DNA from: Deltaproteobacteria bacterium
Lineage (GTDB): Bacteria; Desulfobacterota; Desulfobacteria; Desulfobacterales; SpSt-501
Assembly: GCA_016219005.1 (NCBI GenBank)
Contig: JACRCN010000083.1
Span: 1-64,000, forward strand
DNA: 64,000 nucleotides
Reading direction: 5' to 3'
Shown here piece by piece: positions 1 to 9,451 of the stretch. Every line of letters begins with the position of its first letter. The first letter of the stretch is position 1. The position numbers and the translations under genes are program-made. A model generated the notes under the pieces. It did no database searches. It had not been told where the DNA came from and worked only from the letters and a program-made list of their open reading frames with translations.

Positions 1-1913
1 ACGACGGCGAACTGCGGCCGGCCCTTCATCCCAGAAGGCTTTTAGACGGCATCATCGAGGGCGTACGCGACGGGGGCAACAAGAGCGGCATCCCCACGGC
101 GCTGGGGCTTTTGAACTTTGACCCGCGCTACAACGGCAAATGCCTGGTCTTCGTGGGCGCGGTGGGGGTGATGCCCCACACCGTGGCCGGGCGGCCCAGC
201 CACCTGAAAGAGACCAGCCCAGGGGAGCTAATCTTCATGTGCGGGGGCCGAGTGGGGGCCGACGGCATCCACGGGGTGACGGCATCCAGCGCGGGCTATT
301 CGGAGAACACCCCGGCCGGGCACGTGCAGATCGGCGACCCGTACACCCAGAAGAAAATGCATGACTTCCTGCTGGAGGCCCGGGACGAGGGGCTCATCCA
401 GTACATCACCGACAACGGCGGCGGCGGCCTGTCCTCATCGGTGGGCGAGTCGGCGCGCTTTTCAAACGGCGTCGAGATCGACCTGGACAAAGTGCCCCTG
501 AAATACGAAGGCCTGGACCAGTGGGAGATCTGGGTGTCCGAATCGCAGGAGCGCATGACGGTTGCCGTGCGCCCGCAGGATCTGGACCGGTTCATGGCGC
601 TCTCCCGCAAGCACGCCGTGGAAAGCAGTGTCATCGGCCGCTACACGGACAGCGGGAAGCTGCACATTGCCTACAACGGGAGCCCCTGTGCCCACGTGGA
701 CATGGACCTGCTGCAATCCGGCTTCCCGCAATGGGAGTTCGAAGCCGAGTGGACTTCCCCGGAACAGCGCGGGCTGCGCGAGCCGGTGCTCGGCGCCCCG
801 CACGACCTGAACCGGCTCCTGCTGGACATGCTGGCACGGCCCAACATCTGCTCGACCGAATGGATTATCCGCCAGTACGACCACGAGGTCCAGGGCACGA
901 GCGTCGTCAAGCCTCTGGTCGGGGCGGATCGAGACGTGAACAGCGACGCCGCCGTGCTGCGGCCGGTGCTGAGCTCCCGGCGGGGGCTGGCCTTCGCCCA
1001 GGCGCTGCTGCCGACCTACTCGGCGATCGACGCCTATCACATGGCCGGCTGCAGCATCGATGAGGCCGTGCGCCGCGTGCTCGCCGTCGGCGGGGACTTC
1101 GAGCACATCGGCGGAGTGGACAATTTCTGCTGGCCCAGCATTCAACACCATCCCGCCAACAACCCTGACGGGAAATTCAAGGCCGCCCAGCTGGTGCGCG
1201 CCTGTTGGGCCCTGCGGGATCTGTGCCTCGACTACGGCATCCCGCTGCTCTCGGGCAAGGACAGCATGTACGTGGACGGTCAGCTGGCGGGGTGCTACGG
1301 CGAGACGCACAAAATCTCGGCGCTGGAGACCCTCCAGTTCTCCGCCATTTCGGTCGTGCCGGATATTGCCCGGTGCGTAACGATGGACAGCAAGATGGCG
1401 GGAGACCTGGTGTACGTGCTGGGTCTCACGCGCAACGAGCTGGGCGGATCGGAATTCTACCAGCACTTCGGCTACACCGGGCTGCAGGTGCCCCGTGTCC
1501 GCAGCGCGGAGTTCATCCAGAACTACCGGGCCTTGAACCGCGCGGTGGGGTCGGGTTTGATCGCCTCCGCGCACGGCGTTTACCGCGGCGGGTTGGCGGT
1601 GCACATGGCCATGGTCGCCATGGGCGGCAACCTGGGCCTGCAGGTGGACGCGCGCCGGATTCCCGCGGCCGACCGGCACCGCATCGACACGCTGCTCTTC
1701 TCCGAGTCCGCCGGCCGCTTCATCGTAACCGTCGACCCGGCCCGGCGCCGCGATTTCGAAGCGCACTTCACGGGGTGCCCATGCGCCTGCATCGGAACGG
1801 TCAGCGCCGAGACAGTGCTGCGGGTGGAAGGTCTCGACGGCGGCGTTGCCATTTCCGTTGGCGTGGCGGAGCTCAAGGCGTCATGGAAGCAGCCGTTTGG
1901 AGATTTGATATGA
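1..1913 (+). CDS. purL: Phosphoribosylformylglycinamidine synthase, large/synthetase subunit (PurL), 5'-truncated by window edge
   Basis: Open frame continues upstream of the ORF-track start at 111 (TTG) to the window edge (DGELRPALHPRRLLDGIIEGVRDGGNKSGIPTALGLLNFD...). PurL-like motifs GGRVGADGIHGVTASS, GLIQYITDNGGGGLSSSVGE, LSGKDSMYVDG; followed by purQ. Confidence 0.93.
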   Translation, partial: DGELRPALHPRRLLDGIIEGVRDGGNKSGIPTALGLLNFDPRYNGKCLVFVGAVGVMPHTVAGRPSHLKETSPGELIFMCGGRVGADGIHGVTASSAGYSENTPAGHVQIGDPYTQKKMHDFLLEARDEGLIQYITDNGGGGLSSSVGESARFSNGVEIDLDKVPLKYEGLDQWEIWVSESQERMTVAVRPQDLDRFMALSRKHAVESSVIGRYTDSGKLHIAYNGSPCAHVDMDLLQSGFPQWEFEAEWTSPEQRGLREPVLGAPHDLNRLLLDMLARPNICSTEWIIRQYDHEVQGTSVVKPLVGADRDVNSDAAVLRPVLSSRRGLAFAQALLPTYSAIDAYHMAGCSIDEAVRRVLAVGGDFEHIGGVDNFCWPSIQHHPANNPDGKFKAAQLVRACWALRDLCLDYGIPLLSGKDSMYVDGQLAGCYGETHKISALETLQFSAISVVPDIARCVTMDSKMAGDLVYVLGLTRNELGGSEFYQHFGYTGLQVPRVRSAEFIQNYRALNRAVGSGLIASAHGVYRGGLAVHMAMVAMGGNLGLQVDARRIPAADRHRIDTLLFSESAGRFIVTVDPARRRDFEAHFTGCPCACIGTVSAETVLRVEGLDGGVAISVGVAELKASWKQPFGDLI

Positions 1914-1966
1914 AACCCTGTGTGGGCCGGCAGACCCGCATGGCTGCGGTTGAATGAAAGACCACC

Positions 1967-2800
1967 ATGATGGAGAATACCATGAAGACCGTCAACGCGC
2001 TTGTTCTCTCAGGCTACGGGCTCAACTGCGACTATGAAACCTGCCACGCATTCGAGCTGGCCGGCGCATCCGCAAGCAGGGTTCATATCAACTCCCTGAT
2101 CGACGGGTCGGTCACGCTCGCGGAATTTCACATTCTCGTCTTCATCGGCGGCTTCAGCTGGGGGGACGACCACGGCGCCGGCGTTATTCAAGCGGTCCGG
2201 ATGGGGACCCACATCGGGGGCGACCTGCTACGCTTCGTCGAAAAGGGCAATCTCGTCCTCGGAATCTGCAACGGTTTTCAAACCCTGGTCAACCTGGGCC
2301 TTCTGCCGGGGTTTGACGGCAGCTACCAGACCCGCTCGGTTGCCTTGATCTCCAACGAATGCGGTAACTTCCGTAATCAATGGGTGCGGTTGCAAGTGAA
2401 CCCGGAGTCACCGTGCATCTTTACCCGGGGGATCCGGGAGGCGGATTTTCCGGTCAGGCACGGCGAGGGCCGGTTACACGCCGAAGATGCCACCGTAAAA
2501 CGGCTGGAGCAGGCCAATCAAATCGTCCTGCGCTATGCCCGGCCGGATGGAAGCCCGGCCGGTGGAAGCTTCCCCGACAACCCGAACGGTTCGGTGGCGG
2601 ACATAGCCGGCATATGCGACCCCACCGGCCGCATCTTCGGGCTGATGCCACACCCGGAAGCCCACAACGACTGGACCAACCACCCCGACTGGCCACGAGA
2701 GCGGGAGGCCGCGCGGCGGGCCGGCAAAGCTTACGGAACGGGGGACACGGTTGGCATCCGGGTGTTCAGGAATGCGGTGGAATATTTCCGGTCGGCTTAG
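1967..2800 (+). CDS. purQ: Phosphoribosylformylglycinamidine synthase glutaminase subunit (PurQ); start 1967 or 1982
   Basis: VLSGYGLNCDYETCHAFELAGA, GGFSWGDDHGAG, LGICNGFQTLVNLGLLPG (glutaminase nucleophile elbow), GLMPHPEAHND; adjacent to purL. Confidence 0.92.
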   Translation: MMENTMKTVNALVLSGYGLNCDYETCHAFELAGASASRVHINSLIDGSVTLAEFHILVFIGGFSWGDDHGAGVIQAVRMGTHIGGDLLRFVEKGNLVLGICNGFQTLVNLGLLPGFDGSYQTRSVALISNECGNFRNQWVRLQVNPESPCIFTRGIREADFPVRHGEGRLHAEDATVKRLEQANQIVLRYARPDGSPAGGSFPDNPNGSVADIAGICDPTGRIFGLMPHPEAHNDWTNHPDWPREREAARRAGKAYGTGDTVGIRVFRNAVEYFRSA

Positions 2801-3359
2801 CCGGCGCCCCGATAATCGAACGAGCCCGTGGCCCACGGCGACATCGCTTGCTGTGGCTGTGGACGGTTCTTTTCGAAACGCGAAATTCGTGAAAGAAATC
2901 CAACTGTTTGTTCTTTTGCGAGAATCCATCCAAGTTAGGCTTGCTGTAAAACAAGCATAGCCCGCCATGGTATAAATATTTTTTTAACACCTTTAAATAA
3001 ATTAATAGGTTTATTGCACCGACATGCCCGGTTTGCAGCGCGTGAATTATTCGAAATTTGAGACTAATTACCTGATTATTTATAAATTATTAAGCTATAC
3101 CAAATCGTTCGATTCCCAGGCTGCTGTCCCACTGTCCCGCCTCGCTCCGCAAAATAAATAAAATTTATTATTAATTCATACAGATACCACGTATCGCGTT
3201 CTGCGCATCTCCAATTTCCAGTCTTCGTTCAATGCACAGCCTCCGCGCCGTGTAAAAAAATATTTTTTTATTAAAGTTGTTTTTACAGTGTGTTGAAAGA
3301 TATTAGTTAACATATAACATTTAAAACTGTTTGGCGCGGCCGGAACGATGATCGCGAAG

Positions 3360-3375
3360 TGGCACAAGTTTTGTA
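3360..3375 (+). promoter_or_regulatory. Candidate sigma54 (-24/-12) promoter upstream of the minor-pilin operon
   Basis: TGGCACAAGTTTTGTA matches TGGCAC-N5-TTG(C)W with correct GG-to-GC spacing (GT instead of GC at -12). 38 nt upstream of the first pilin ATG at 3414, which has a CAGGAG-type RBS. A TATAAT (3374-3379) overlaps but has no good -35. Confidence 0.5.
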
Positions 3376-3413
3376 TAATATTGTCCTGAATTCAATACAG
3401 GAGTGTCTAAATC

Positions 3414-3902
3414 ATGCGACGCAATTCCGGGTTCACAGTCTATGAGTTGGTAGTTACCATAGCCGTCGTCGCCGTTTTGGCCGCAATCGCAACGCCCTCG
3501 TTTTTAAGCTGGCTGCCGGCCCACCGGTTGAGGGGGGCATCCATTAATCTCATGGCCGATATGGAGATGGCGAAGGTTAGGGCCATCCGGGAGAATGCGT
3601 TCGTGGCTGTGCAGTTCGGAGTCGATAATTACAGGATTTTCGTCGACGACGGGTCCGGTGGCGGGGTGGCCGGCGACTGGATTCAAAATGGCAGTGAACG
3701 CTTGGTGATGAACCGCGCGCTTCCGGCCGGAGTGACCATTCCCTTTGCAGAACTCACGCTTGTCAACCAACGGGTACGGTTCAGCAGCCGGGGCTTGCCC
3801 GCCGACCCCCTCAATGCCAATCCCGAATTGATTCCGCTGGTCAATCAGACCGGACGCAGAGACATCGGCCTGAATCGTCTGGGCAGGCTGTGGGTCCAGT
3901 GA
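3414..3902 (+). CDS. GspH/FimT-family pseudopilin (minor type IV pilin)
   Basis: N-terminal prepilin signature RRNSGFTVYELVVTIAVVAVLAAIATPSFLSW; FimT-like body (ADMEMAKVRAIRENAFVAVQF). Confidence 0.85.
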   Translation: MRRNSGFTVYELVVTIAVVAVLAAIATPSFLSWLPAHRLRGASINLMADMEMAKVRAIRENAFVAVQFGVDNYRIFVDDGSGGGVAGDWIQNGSERLVMNRALPAGVTIPFAELTLVNQRVRFSSRGLPADPLNANPELIPLVNQTGRRDIGLNRLGRLWVQ

Positions 3903-3921
3903 TTCTATTAAGGAGCATGCC

Positions 3922-4347
3922 ATGAGAAAACCAGTGCGCCGCAGGGACGGCCAGGATGGGTTGACGATAATCGAGCTTATGATAGCCATGGCCATTTTAG
4001 GAATGGGCATGGTGGCTGCGGTATCCTTGCACCTCGGAACTGCGCGCAACAACACCAACGGCAACATTTTTACTCAAGCCAACATGCTGGCCCAAGCCCA
4101 ACTTGAAACCCTCAAAAACCAGGATATTACAGCCTTAGTTGCGGGCGGGCCTTTTCCCAATGCGAACTTGAGCTTAATCCCGTTGATTAATCCTGATGGT
4201 CAAAATGGCGGAATTTTCAGAAGATATTGGACGATTCAAAATATTGGAACCGATGCACGCCGCATAACCGTTACGGTTGAATGGAACCGTTTAGGTAGAC
4301 AGCGGCAAGTGGTGATTGCATCGAACACTAAAGGAAACGGCGTATGA
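3922..4347 (+). CDS. pilV: PilV-like minor pilin
   Basis: DGLTIIELMIAMAILGMGMVAAVSLHLGTARNN; position between fimT-like and pilW-like genes. Confidence 0.75.
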   Translation: MRKPVRRRDGQDGLTIIELMIAMAILGMGMVAAVSLHLGTARNNTNGNIFTQANMLAQAQLETLKNQDITALVAGGPFPNANLSLIPLINPDGQNGGIFRRYWTIQNIGTDARRITVTVEWNRLGRQRQVVIASNTKGNGV

Positions 4348-4976
4348 ATGGCAGGAATATCCTAATTGGTCTGCGGTTGGGTGATCGCCCCCGCAGCCTG
4401 TCGCATGCCGGCTTTACTATGATCGAGCTATTGGTGGTCATTGCCATTTCGGCGATCCTTTTTACATTTATGTACAAAGGTTTTGAACGGCTCACCCGTT
4501 ACGATACCGCTGAAAACGTCAAAGCCGGTACCCAGCAGAGCGCCCGCATCGGGGTCGAAATGATGGTTAAGGACATCCGCCTGGCCGGCCTCAATCCTCT
4601 GGGCACGGCCGGCGCCGGGGTCGTGGCGGCCAGCCCCACGAGCTTCCGTTTTACGGCGGATGTCAACTTGGACGGCACTGTAGACGTCGCTGACCCCTTC
4701 GAGGACATCACCTACGGCTTGAACCTGGACGGCACCTGCGGCACCTGTCTGCAGCAGACCAACCAGCTGGGCACGGAAACCCTGCTGGACAACGTCAACA
4801 CCCTGGCGTTGACCTATCTTGACGACACGGGCACCGCCATTCCCGCAGCTAGTCTGGCGGCCCGCCTGTTGGATATCCGCACGGTCGGCATTAACCTGAC
4901 CCTCAACCGGCTGGCCGGCCGTGAAGGGACTGTATCTCGGACCTACACCACCCAGGTGCGGTGTCGAAACCTATAG
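4344..4976 (+). CDS. pilW: PilW-like minor pilin
   Basis: AGFTMIELLVVIAISAILFTFMYKGFERL; overlaps the preceding stop (ATGA-type); C-terminal PilW-like DITYGLN...LDNVNTLALTYLDD. Confidence 0.78.
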   Translation: MNGRNILIGLRLGDRPRSLSHAGFTMIELLVVIAISAILFTFMYKGFERLTRYDTAENVKAGTQQSARIGVEMMVKDIRLAGLNPLGTAGAGVVAASPTSFRFTADVNLDGTVDVADPFEDITYGLNLDGTCGTCLQQTNQLGTETLLDNVNTLALTYLDDTGTAIPAASLAARLLDIRTVGINLTLNRLAGREGTVSRTYTTQVRCRNL

Positions 4977-4986
4977 GAAGGCCTGA

Positions 4987-5598
4987 ATGATCATGATTGC
5001 AACAGCGAAACGCATCATCGGAAACGAAGACGGCTTCGCGCTCGGCGCCTCCATCCTGATTTCCGCCGTTCTGCTGCTGGCCGGCGTTTTGGCGCTTTGG
5101 ACGTCCAACACGGAAATGCATGTCGTCCGCAACGAGGCTGAACTCACCCGTGAATTCTACGCCTCCGAGGGCGGCCTGATCGACGCCCTGGAAAATTACG
5201 ACACCGGTCCGACCGCCAAAGGCGGGAACGGAGCCACCAACTGGCTGACGGACCAGTTCCTGCTGGACAGCCCGAGCGGTCCTGCGGCCTATCATCGCTT
5301 TTTCTCTCTCGATGCAAACGGCCAGCCGGTATCCGAGGTGAGGGTGCGCTGCATAACGGATCCGGATCCGGTAACGGGTCTGCCCGTGATGATTGACTTC
5401 AACCCGGGCGTCGAGTCGACCGCGGCAGACGCGCCTGCCAACAACCTGCCTCTTCAGCGGCATGTTTCCTCGCCCCCGGAGGGCTCCGGTTTCAGCTTGA
5501 AATATTTCGAGGTGCGCCGCTACAGCGTCACCGCGAACTCGACTACGGGCAACACCCGGGTCCAGGTTGGGGCGTACAAGGTGTTCAACAAGTACTGA
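4987..5598 (+). CDS. pilX: PilX-like minor pilin / pilus assembly protein
   Basis: NEDGFALGASILISAVLLLAGVLALWTSNTEMHVVRNEAELTREFYASEGGLIDALE; PilX N-terminal architecture, directly before pilY1. Confidence 0.72.
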   Translation: MIMIATAKRIIGNEDGFALGASILISAVLLLAGVLALWTSNTEMHVVRNEAELTREFYASEGGLIDALENYDTGPTAKGGNGATNWLTDQFLLDSPSGPAAYHRFFSLDANGQPVSEVRVRCITDPDPVTGLPVMIDFNPGVESTAADAPANNLPLQRHVSSPPEGSGFSLKYFEVRRYSVTANSTTGNTRVQVGAYKVFNKY

Positions 5599-5636
5599 AG
5601 AGCTGGACGTGCCTGTCACGCAAAGGAGGCTTCGGC

Positions 5637-8600
5637 ATGAAACGATACGTATGGATCGGTCTTTTCCTCATCTTCGGCTGCGTCGCCAATCTACAGGCGG
5701 ACGATACCGTGATCTATGGAACGGTCACCAACCCGTCGCTCGAGCCGAATGTCATGATCCTTTTCGACACCTCAGGGAGCATGAGTACCTCAGACGTGCC
5801 GGGCGACCCCTATGACCCGGTCCAGACTTACGACTGCAATGACTGCAGCTATTCAAGGGATGCCGTGTACCGGTGGAACAGCAACCGGAACCGCTGGGAT
5901 CTATTTACAAGCGACATTAACAACATCGTCTGCCCTGCGATAAAGGACGACCTGCTCGCTAGAGGATACGCCCAGGCTCGGATCAACACGTCCACCTTGA
6001 ACTGCGGAAGCAGCCAAGACCCGCGGCCGAGACTGCGCCTCGGCAACTACATGAACTACGACGTAAAGGGCGTCGGCGACTCGCGCAGGCGCATCGATGT
6101 GGCAAAGGATGTTCTGACGGACCTCATCGAGAGCACCACCGGCGTTCGTTTCGGGATGTTCGTGTTCAATAACAACCAGGGCGGGCGTCTTCACGCGGCC
6201 TGCGGCACCGACAAGGAGACGCTTCTCACAGCCGTGGGGGCTGCCCAGCCCGACGGCTGGACGCCTTTGGCCGAAACCCTTTCCGAGATCGGGCTCTACT
6301 TTGCAGGCATGCCGAGCTGGTTCAATTCCGGGGTTACCTACACCTCGCCCATGCAGGAGCGCTGTCAGAAGAACTACGTCATCATCATGACCGACGGCGA
6401 GCCCACCCAGGACCGCGACCACCACCTGTACGACACGGCCTACATCAACGGTGATCTCATCGGCGACCAGGACGGCGATATGGCCGCTTGCGACGCCACC
6501 AATCACAGAGAGTACTATGATCCCAACAATAACTGCCAGGAATACGGCTCGTACGGGTCGGACTACCTGGACGATGTCGCCAGGTACCTCTATGAAAATG
6601 ACGTCAACCCGGTGATGGGCGATGGCACCTCCTTCGACAAGCAGAATATCGTCACCTTCACCATCGGGTTCACCCTCGACCACTCCCTGCTAAAACGGAC
6701 GGCGGCGGCAGGCGGCGGGGAGTACTACACGGCGGGGAACACCTCGGAGCTGAAGGAGGCCTTCGACCAGATCATGTCAAGCATCGTCGAGAAGAACGCC
6801 TGCTACGTGGCGCCGGTGGTCCCCATCAGCCGCATGAACCGGGTGTATGCCGGCGACAAGATCTATCTCGGCTTTTTCAAGCCCCAGCAGGACGGCCGCT
6901 GGATCGGCAACATCAAACGCTATGCCCTGGAAAGCGACGGCGACCTGATGGACGTCAACGGTCTCGCGGTGACCACCCCTGACGGTCTGATCAAAGACAA
7001 CGCCCTCTCGTGGTGGACCAGCCTGGGCAACGACGGTCCGGTCGTGGAAGCCGGCGGTGCGGCCGAGGCCTTGAATCTCCAGTTGGCTTCAGGCGCCACC
7101 CGCAACGTCTACACTTACACCGGTACCCAGGCGCTGCTGACCGATTCCTCCAACGCCTTTGTGTCCACCAACACCGCCATCACCAATGTGATGCTCAACG
7201 CGGCGGACGACGCGGCCCGCCAGAGCATCTTCAATTCGGTTCGCAACGGAGCGTTCGGCGATATCATCCATTCCGAGCCCGCGGTGGTGGTCTACGATAC
7301 GAAGACCGTGATTTACGTCGGCGCCAACGACGGTCTCCTGCACGCCGTGGACGACGATACCGGCCAGGAGTTGTGGAGCTTCGTACCGCCGGACCATCTC
7401 GGCCGGCTTTACCGTTTGAACGACGCCGACCACGATTACTTCGTCGACGGCTCACCGGTCCTTTACTACGGCGCAAGCCAGAAAATCCTTGTCGTCGGCT
7501 CGCGCCGGGGCGGCGAAACCTACACGGCCCTGGACGTCACGAACTACAGCGCCCCGCGCTATCTCTACAGCATCGGCCCCGATGTTCTCGGTCCGACACC
7601 CGACAATTACGAACGTTTGGGGCAGTCCTGGTCCCGGCCCGACAAGGTCACCGTGGCCACCGGATCCACGGTGACCACCTCGGACTGCGGCGTGAACGTC
7701 GCGGTCAGCACCGCCGACGTGTTCTTGTTTGCGGGCGGCTACGACACCAATGAAGACAACATTCCCATCACTTCAGCCGACGGTTTGGGCCGGGCGATGT
7801 TCGGCGTGAACATGACCACCGGTGCGCTGATCAGCGGCCTCAAGTTCAGCCCGGCCACGCATGCCAGCCTGGGAATGACCCACTCGGTCTTGGACGTCGT
7901 CGGCTTCGATAACGACGGCGACGGGATCGTCAACCGGATCTATTTCGGCGACCTGGGCGGGAACATTTTCGCTCTGAGGGACGACCAGGTCCAGACCTTC
8001 ACGGTGTGCACCAAGACCATCACCAAGAACATCGTCGACGGCGTCTGGTCGGGAATGAAGCTGTTCCAGGCCCCGGAATCCAACGGCAAGAAGCTCAAGA
8101 TTCTCTACGCTCCAGACGCGGTAGCTGAAAAATACCCTCCGGGCGTCCACGGCGAATACATCTACTTCGGCACCGGCGACCGCGAAAACCCGAATGATAC
8201 CGATGCGGTCAACCGTTTCTACGCCGTCAAGAACGACTGGACGGCCACCAGCCCGCTCACGGAATCGGACCTCGTGGATGTGACCGCCGATCTCATCCAA
8301 CTCGGTACCGACGAAGAAAAGACCCAGGTGAAAGATGCCCTGGAGATCGGCAAGGGATGGTATATCCGACTAAATGACGACGGCGAGAAGGTGGTCGCAG
8401 CGCCCCGGGTGTACGGGGGTGTAGTCTACTTCACGACCTACACGCCGTCCGACGGCTCCGGCTTGGATCCCGACGACCCGTGTGCGGCGTCAACCGTGCG
8501 AGGCATCGCCCGCCTTTACGCCGTGAACTACAAGACCGGGGCGTCCGTGCACGAGTTCAGCACGGTGGTCGAAACCGATGGTTCGGGCAACACTGTGGGC

Positions 8601-8774
8601 CTCGGCAAGGAGGACCGGGCGCTTGCCGTGGGGACCGCGATCCCATCGGCGGCGGTCATCGCCATTCTGGGCGGCGGCGCGCGCCTGTTCATCGGTATCG
8701 AGGGCGGCATCGTCAGTCTGCCGACCATCGCTACCCAGGACATGTTCCGATACTACTGGAACCAGATCTTCTGA
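5637..8774 (+). CDS. pilY1: PilY1-type pilus tip adhesin (von Willebrand A + C-terminal beta-propeller)
   Basis: Signal peptide; MIDAS-like DTSGSMS; VIIMTDGEPTQDRDH; propeller repeats EPAVVVYDTKTVIYVGANDGLLHAVDDDTGQELWSFVP; Ca-binding-loop-like DNDGDGIVN followed by RIYFGDLGG. Confidence 0.92.
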   Translation: MKRYVWIGLFLIFGCVANLQADDTVIYGTVTNPSLEPNVMILFDTSGSMSTSDVPGDPYDPVQTYDCNDCSYSRDAVYRWNSNRNRWDLFTSDINNIVCPAIKDDLLARGYAQARINTSTLNCGSSQDPRPRLRLGNYMNYDVKGVGDSRRRIDVAKDVLTDLIESTTGVRFGMFVFNNNQGGRLHAACGTDKETLLTAVGAAQPDGWTPLAETLSEIGLYFAGMPSWFNSGVTYTSPMQERCQKNYVIIMTDGEPTQDRDHHLYDTAYINGDLIGDQDGDMAACDATNHREYYDPNNNCQEYGSYGSDYLDDVARYLYENDVNPVMGDGTSFDKQNIVTFTIGFTLDHSLLKRTAAAGGGEYYTAGNTSELKEAFDQIMSSIVEKNACYVAPVVPISRMNRVYAGDKIYLGFFKPQQDGRWIGNIKRYALESDGDLMDVNGLAVTTPDGLIKDNALSWWTSLGNDGPVVEAGGAAEALNLQLASGATRNVYTYTGTQALLTDSSNAFVSTNTAITNVMLNAADDAARQSIFNSVRNGAFGDIIHSEPAVVVYDTKTVIYVGANDGLLHAVDDDTGQELWSFVPPDHLGRLYRLNDADHDYFVDGSPVLYYGASQKILVVGSRRGGETYTALDVTNYSAPRYLYSIGPDVLGPTPDNYERLGQSWSRPDKVTVATGSTVTTSDCGVNVAVSTADVFLFAGGYDTNEDNIPITSADGLGRAMFGVNMTTGALISGLKFSPATHASLGMTHSVLDVVGFDNDGDGIVNRIYFGDLGGNIFALRDDQVQTFTVCTKTITKNIVDGVWSGMKLFQAPESNGKKLKILYAPDAVAEKYPPGVHGEYIYFGTGDRENPNDTDAVNRFYAVKNDWTATSPLTESDLVDVTADLIQLGTDEEKTQVKDALEIGKGWYIRLNDDGEKVVAAPRVYGGVVYFTTYTPSDGSGLDPDDPCAASTVRGIARLYAVNYKTGASVHEFSTVVETDGSGNTVGLGKEDRALAVGTAIPSAAVIAILGGGARLFIGIEGGIVSLPTIATQDMFRYYWNQIF

Positions 8775-8791
8775 TGCAAAGGAGAGATTTC

Positions 8792-9244
8792 ATGACGACC
8801 AAGACCGCTTCATGGCGCGGCATCGGGTTTGCCCTTCTGGGGCTCATCGCCCTGATGACGAATCCGGCGTGGTCCGCGCAGCCGGAACCCAAAGAAACGA
8901 CGATCATTGTGAAAAAAATCGACCTCGATGAATGCGAGCCTGTCAAGATCCGAGCTAAAATCATGGAGGTCAGGCCCGATCGGGGGACCATCGTGGTGCT
9001 CGAACGCGAAATACGGGACATGGATGTTGAAGACGGCGCCGGGCGGATCAAGACGTCCCGTCTGGGTATCACGGGCAAACCAGAATCCTTTGATTCGTTT
9101 CGCGCGGGTCAATACGTGCTGGTGAAAGGTTTCCGCCATCCCGATGGGTATATAGCCGCCTCTTTAATTCAGAAGATCGAGAAGCCGGTCGAGAAAAGGA
9201 CAAATTACAAGCCGGTCGAGTCTATCAAGAAAGGATCACGTTAA
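8792..9244 (+). CDS. Small secreted hypothetical protein, last intact gene of the pil operon (ORF track start 8480 is too far upstream)
   Basis: AGGAGAG RBS before ATG at 8792; signal peptide TASWRGIGFALLGLIALMTNPAWSAQ; 150 aa; starts 17 nt after the pilY1 stop. Confidence 0.7.
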   Translation: MTTKTASWRGIGFALLGLIALMTNPAWSAQPEPKETTIIVKKIDLDECEPVKIRAKIMEVRPDRGTIVVLEREIRDMDVEDGAGRIKTSRLGITGKPESFDSFRAGQYVLVKGFRHPDGYIAASLIQKIEKPVEKRTNYKPVESIKKGSR

Positions 9245-9253
9245 GATCCGGAG

Positions 9254-9279
9254 CGTCGGCAGTGCCCGTCGGCAGTGCC
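9254..9279 (+). repeat. Perfect 13-bp tandem duplication (CGTCGGCAGTGCC x2)
   Basis: Read directly: cgtcggcagtgcc cgtcggcagtgcc. Confidence 0.85.
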
Positions 9280-9358
9280 CGGTAGTGACGCGCCGGGAAA
9301 TCAGGTATTCAGTCTTTATACACCGCCTAAAGGATTTAATAGCGGCCCGCAGTCAACG

Positions 9359-9385
9359 AGCCGGCGGGGATTGCCCCCGCCGGCT
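9359..9385. terminator. Strong GC hairpin after the pil operon (possible terminator, no T-run)
   Basis: AGCCGGCGGGG-ATTGC-CCCCGCCGGCT: perfect 11-bp stem, 5-nt loop. Confidence 0.5.
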
Positions 9386-9451
9386 GTCTTCCCGAAATTC
9401 GATTTCCGGCGTGCATGCAGTTTTTGACCCCTTTTCAATAGATTCAGCCGG

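Noticed and set aside
462-1766. Long minus-strand ORF (434 aa) antisense to purL
   Set aside because: Codon-mirror artefact of a GC-rich gene; low-complexity G/V/H/R composition, no RBS or family; purL on the plus strand is certain.
3176-3367. 63-aa minus ORF in the AT-rich island
   Set aside because: No RBS, no domain, and overlaps the proposed promoter; likely random.
5901-6683. 260-aa minus ORF antisense to pilY1, and similar shadows (10341-11216, 15476-16321, 25497-26375, 34437-35507, 49981-50895, 54281-55069, 55159-55911)
   Set aside because: All lie opposite confidently identified genes and show mirrored-frame composition.
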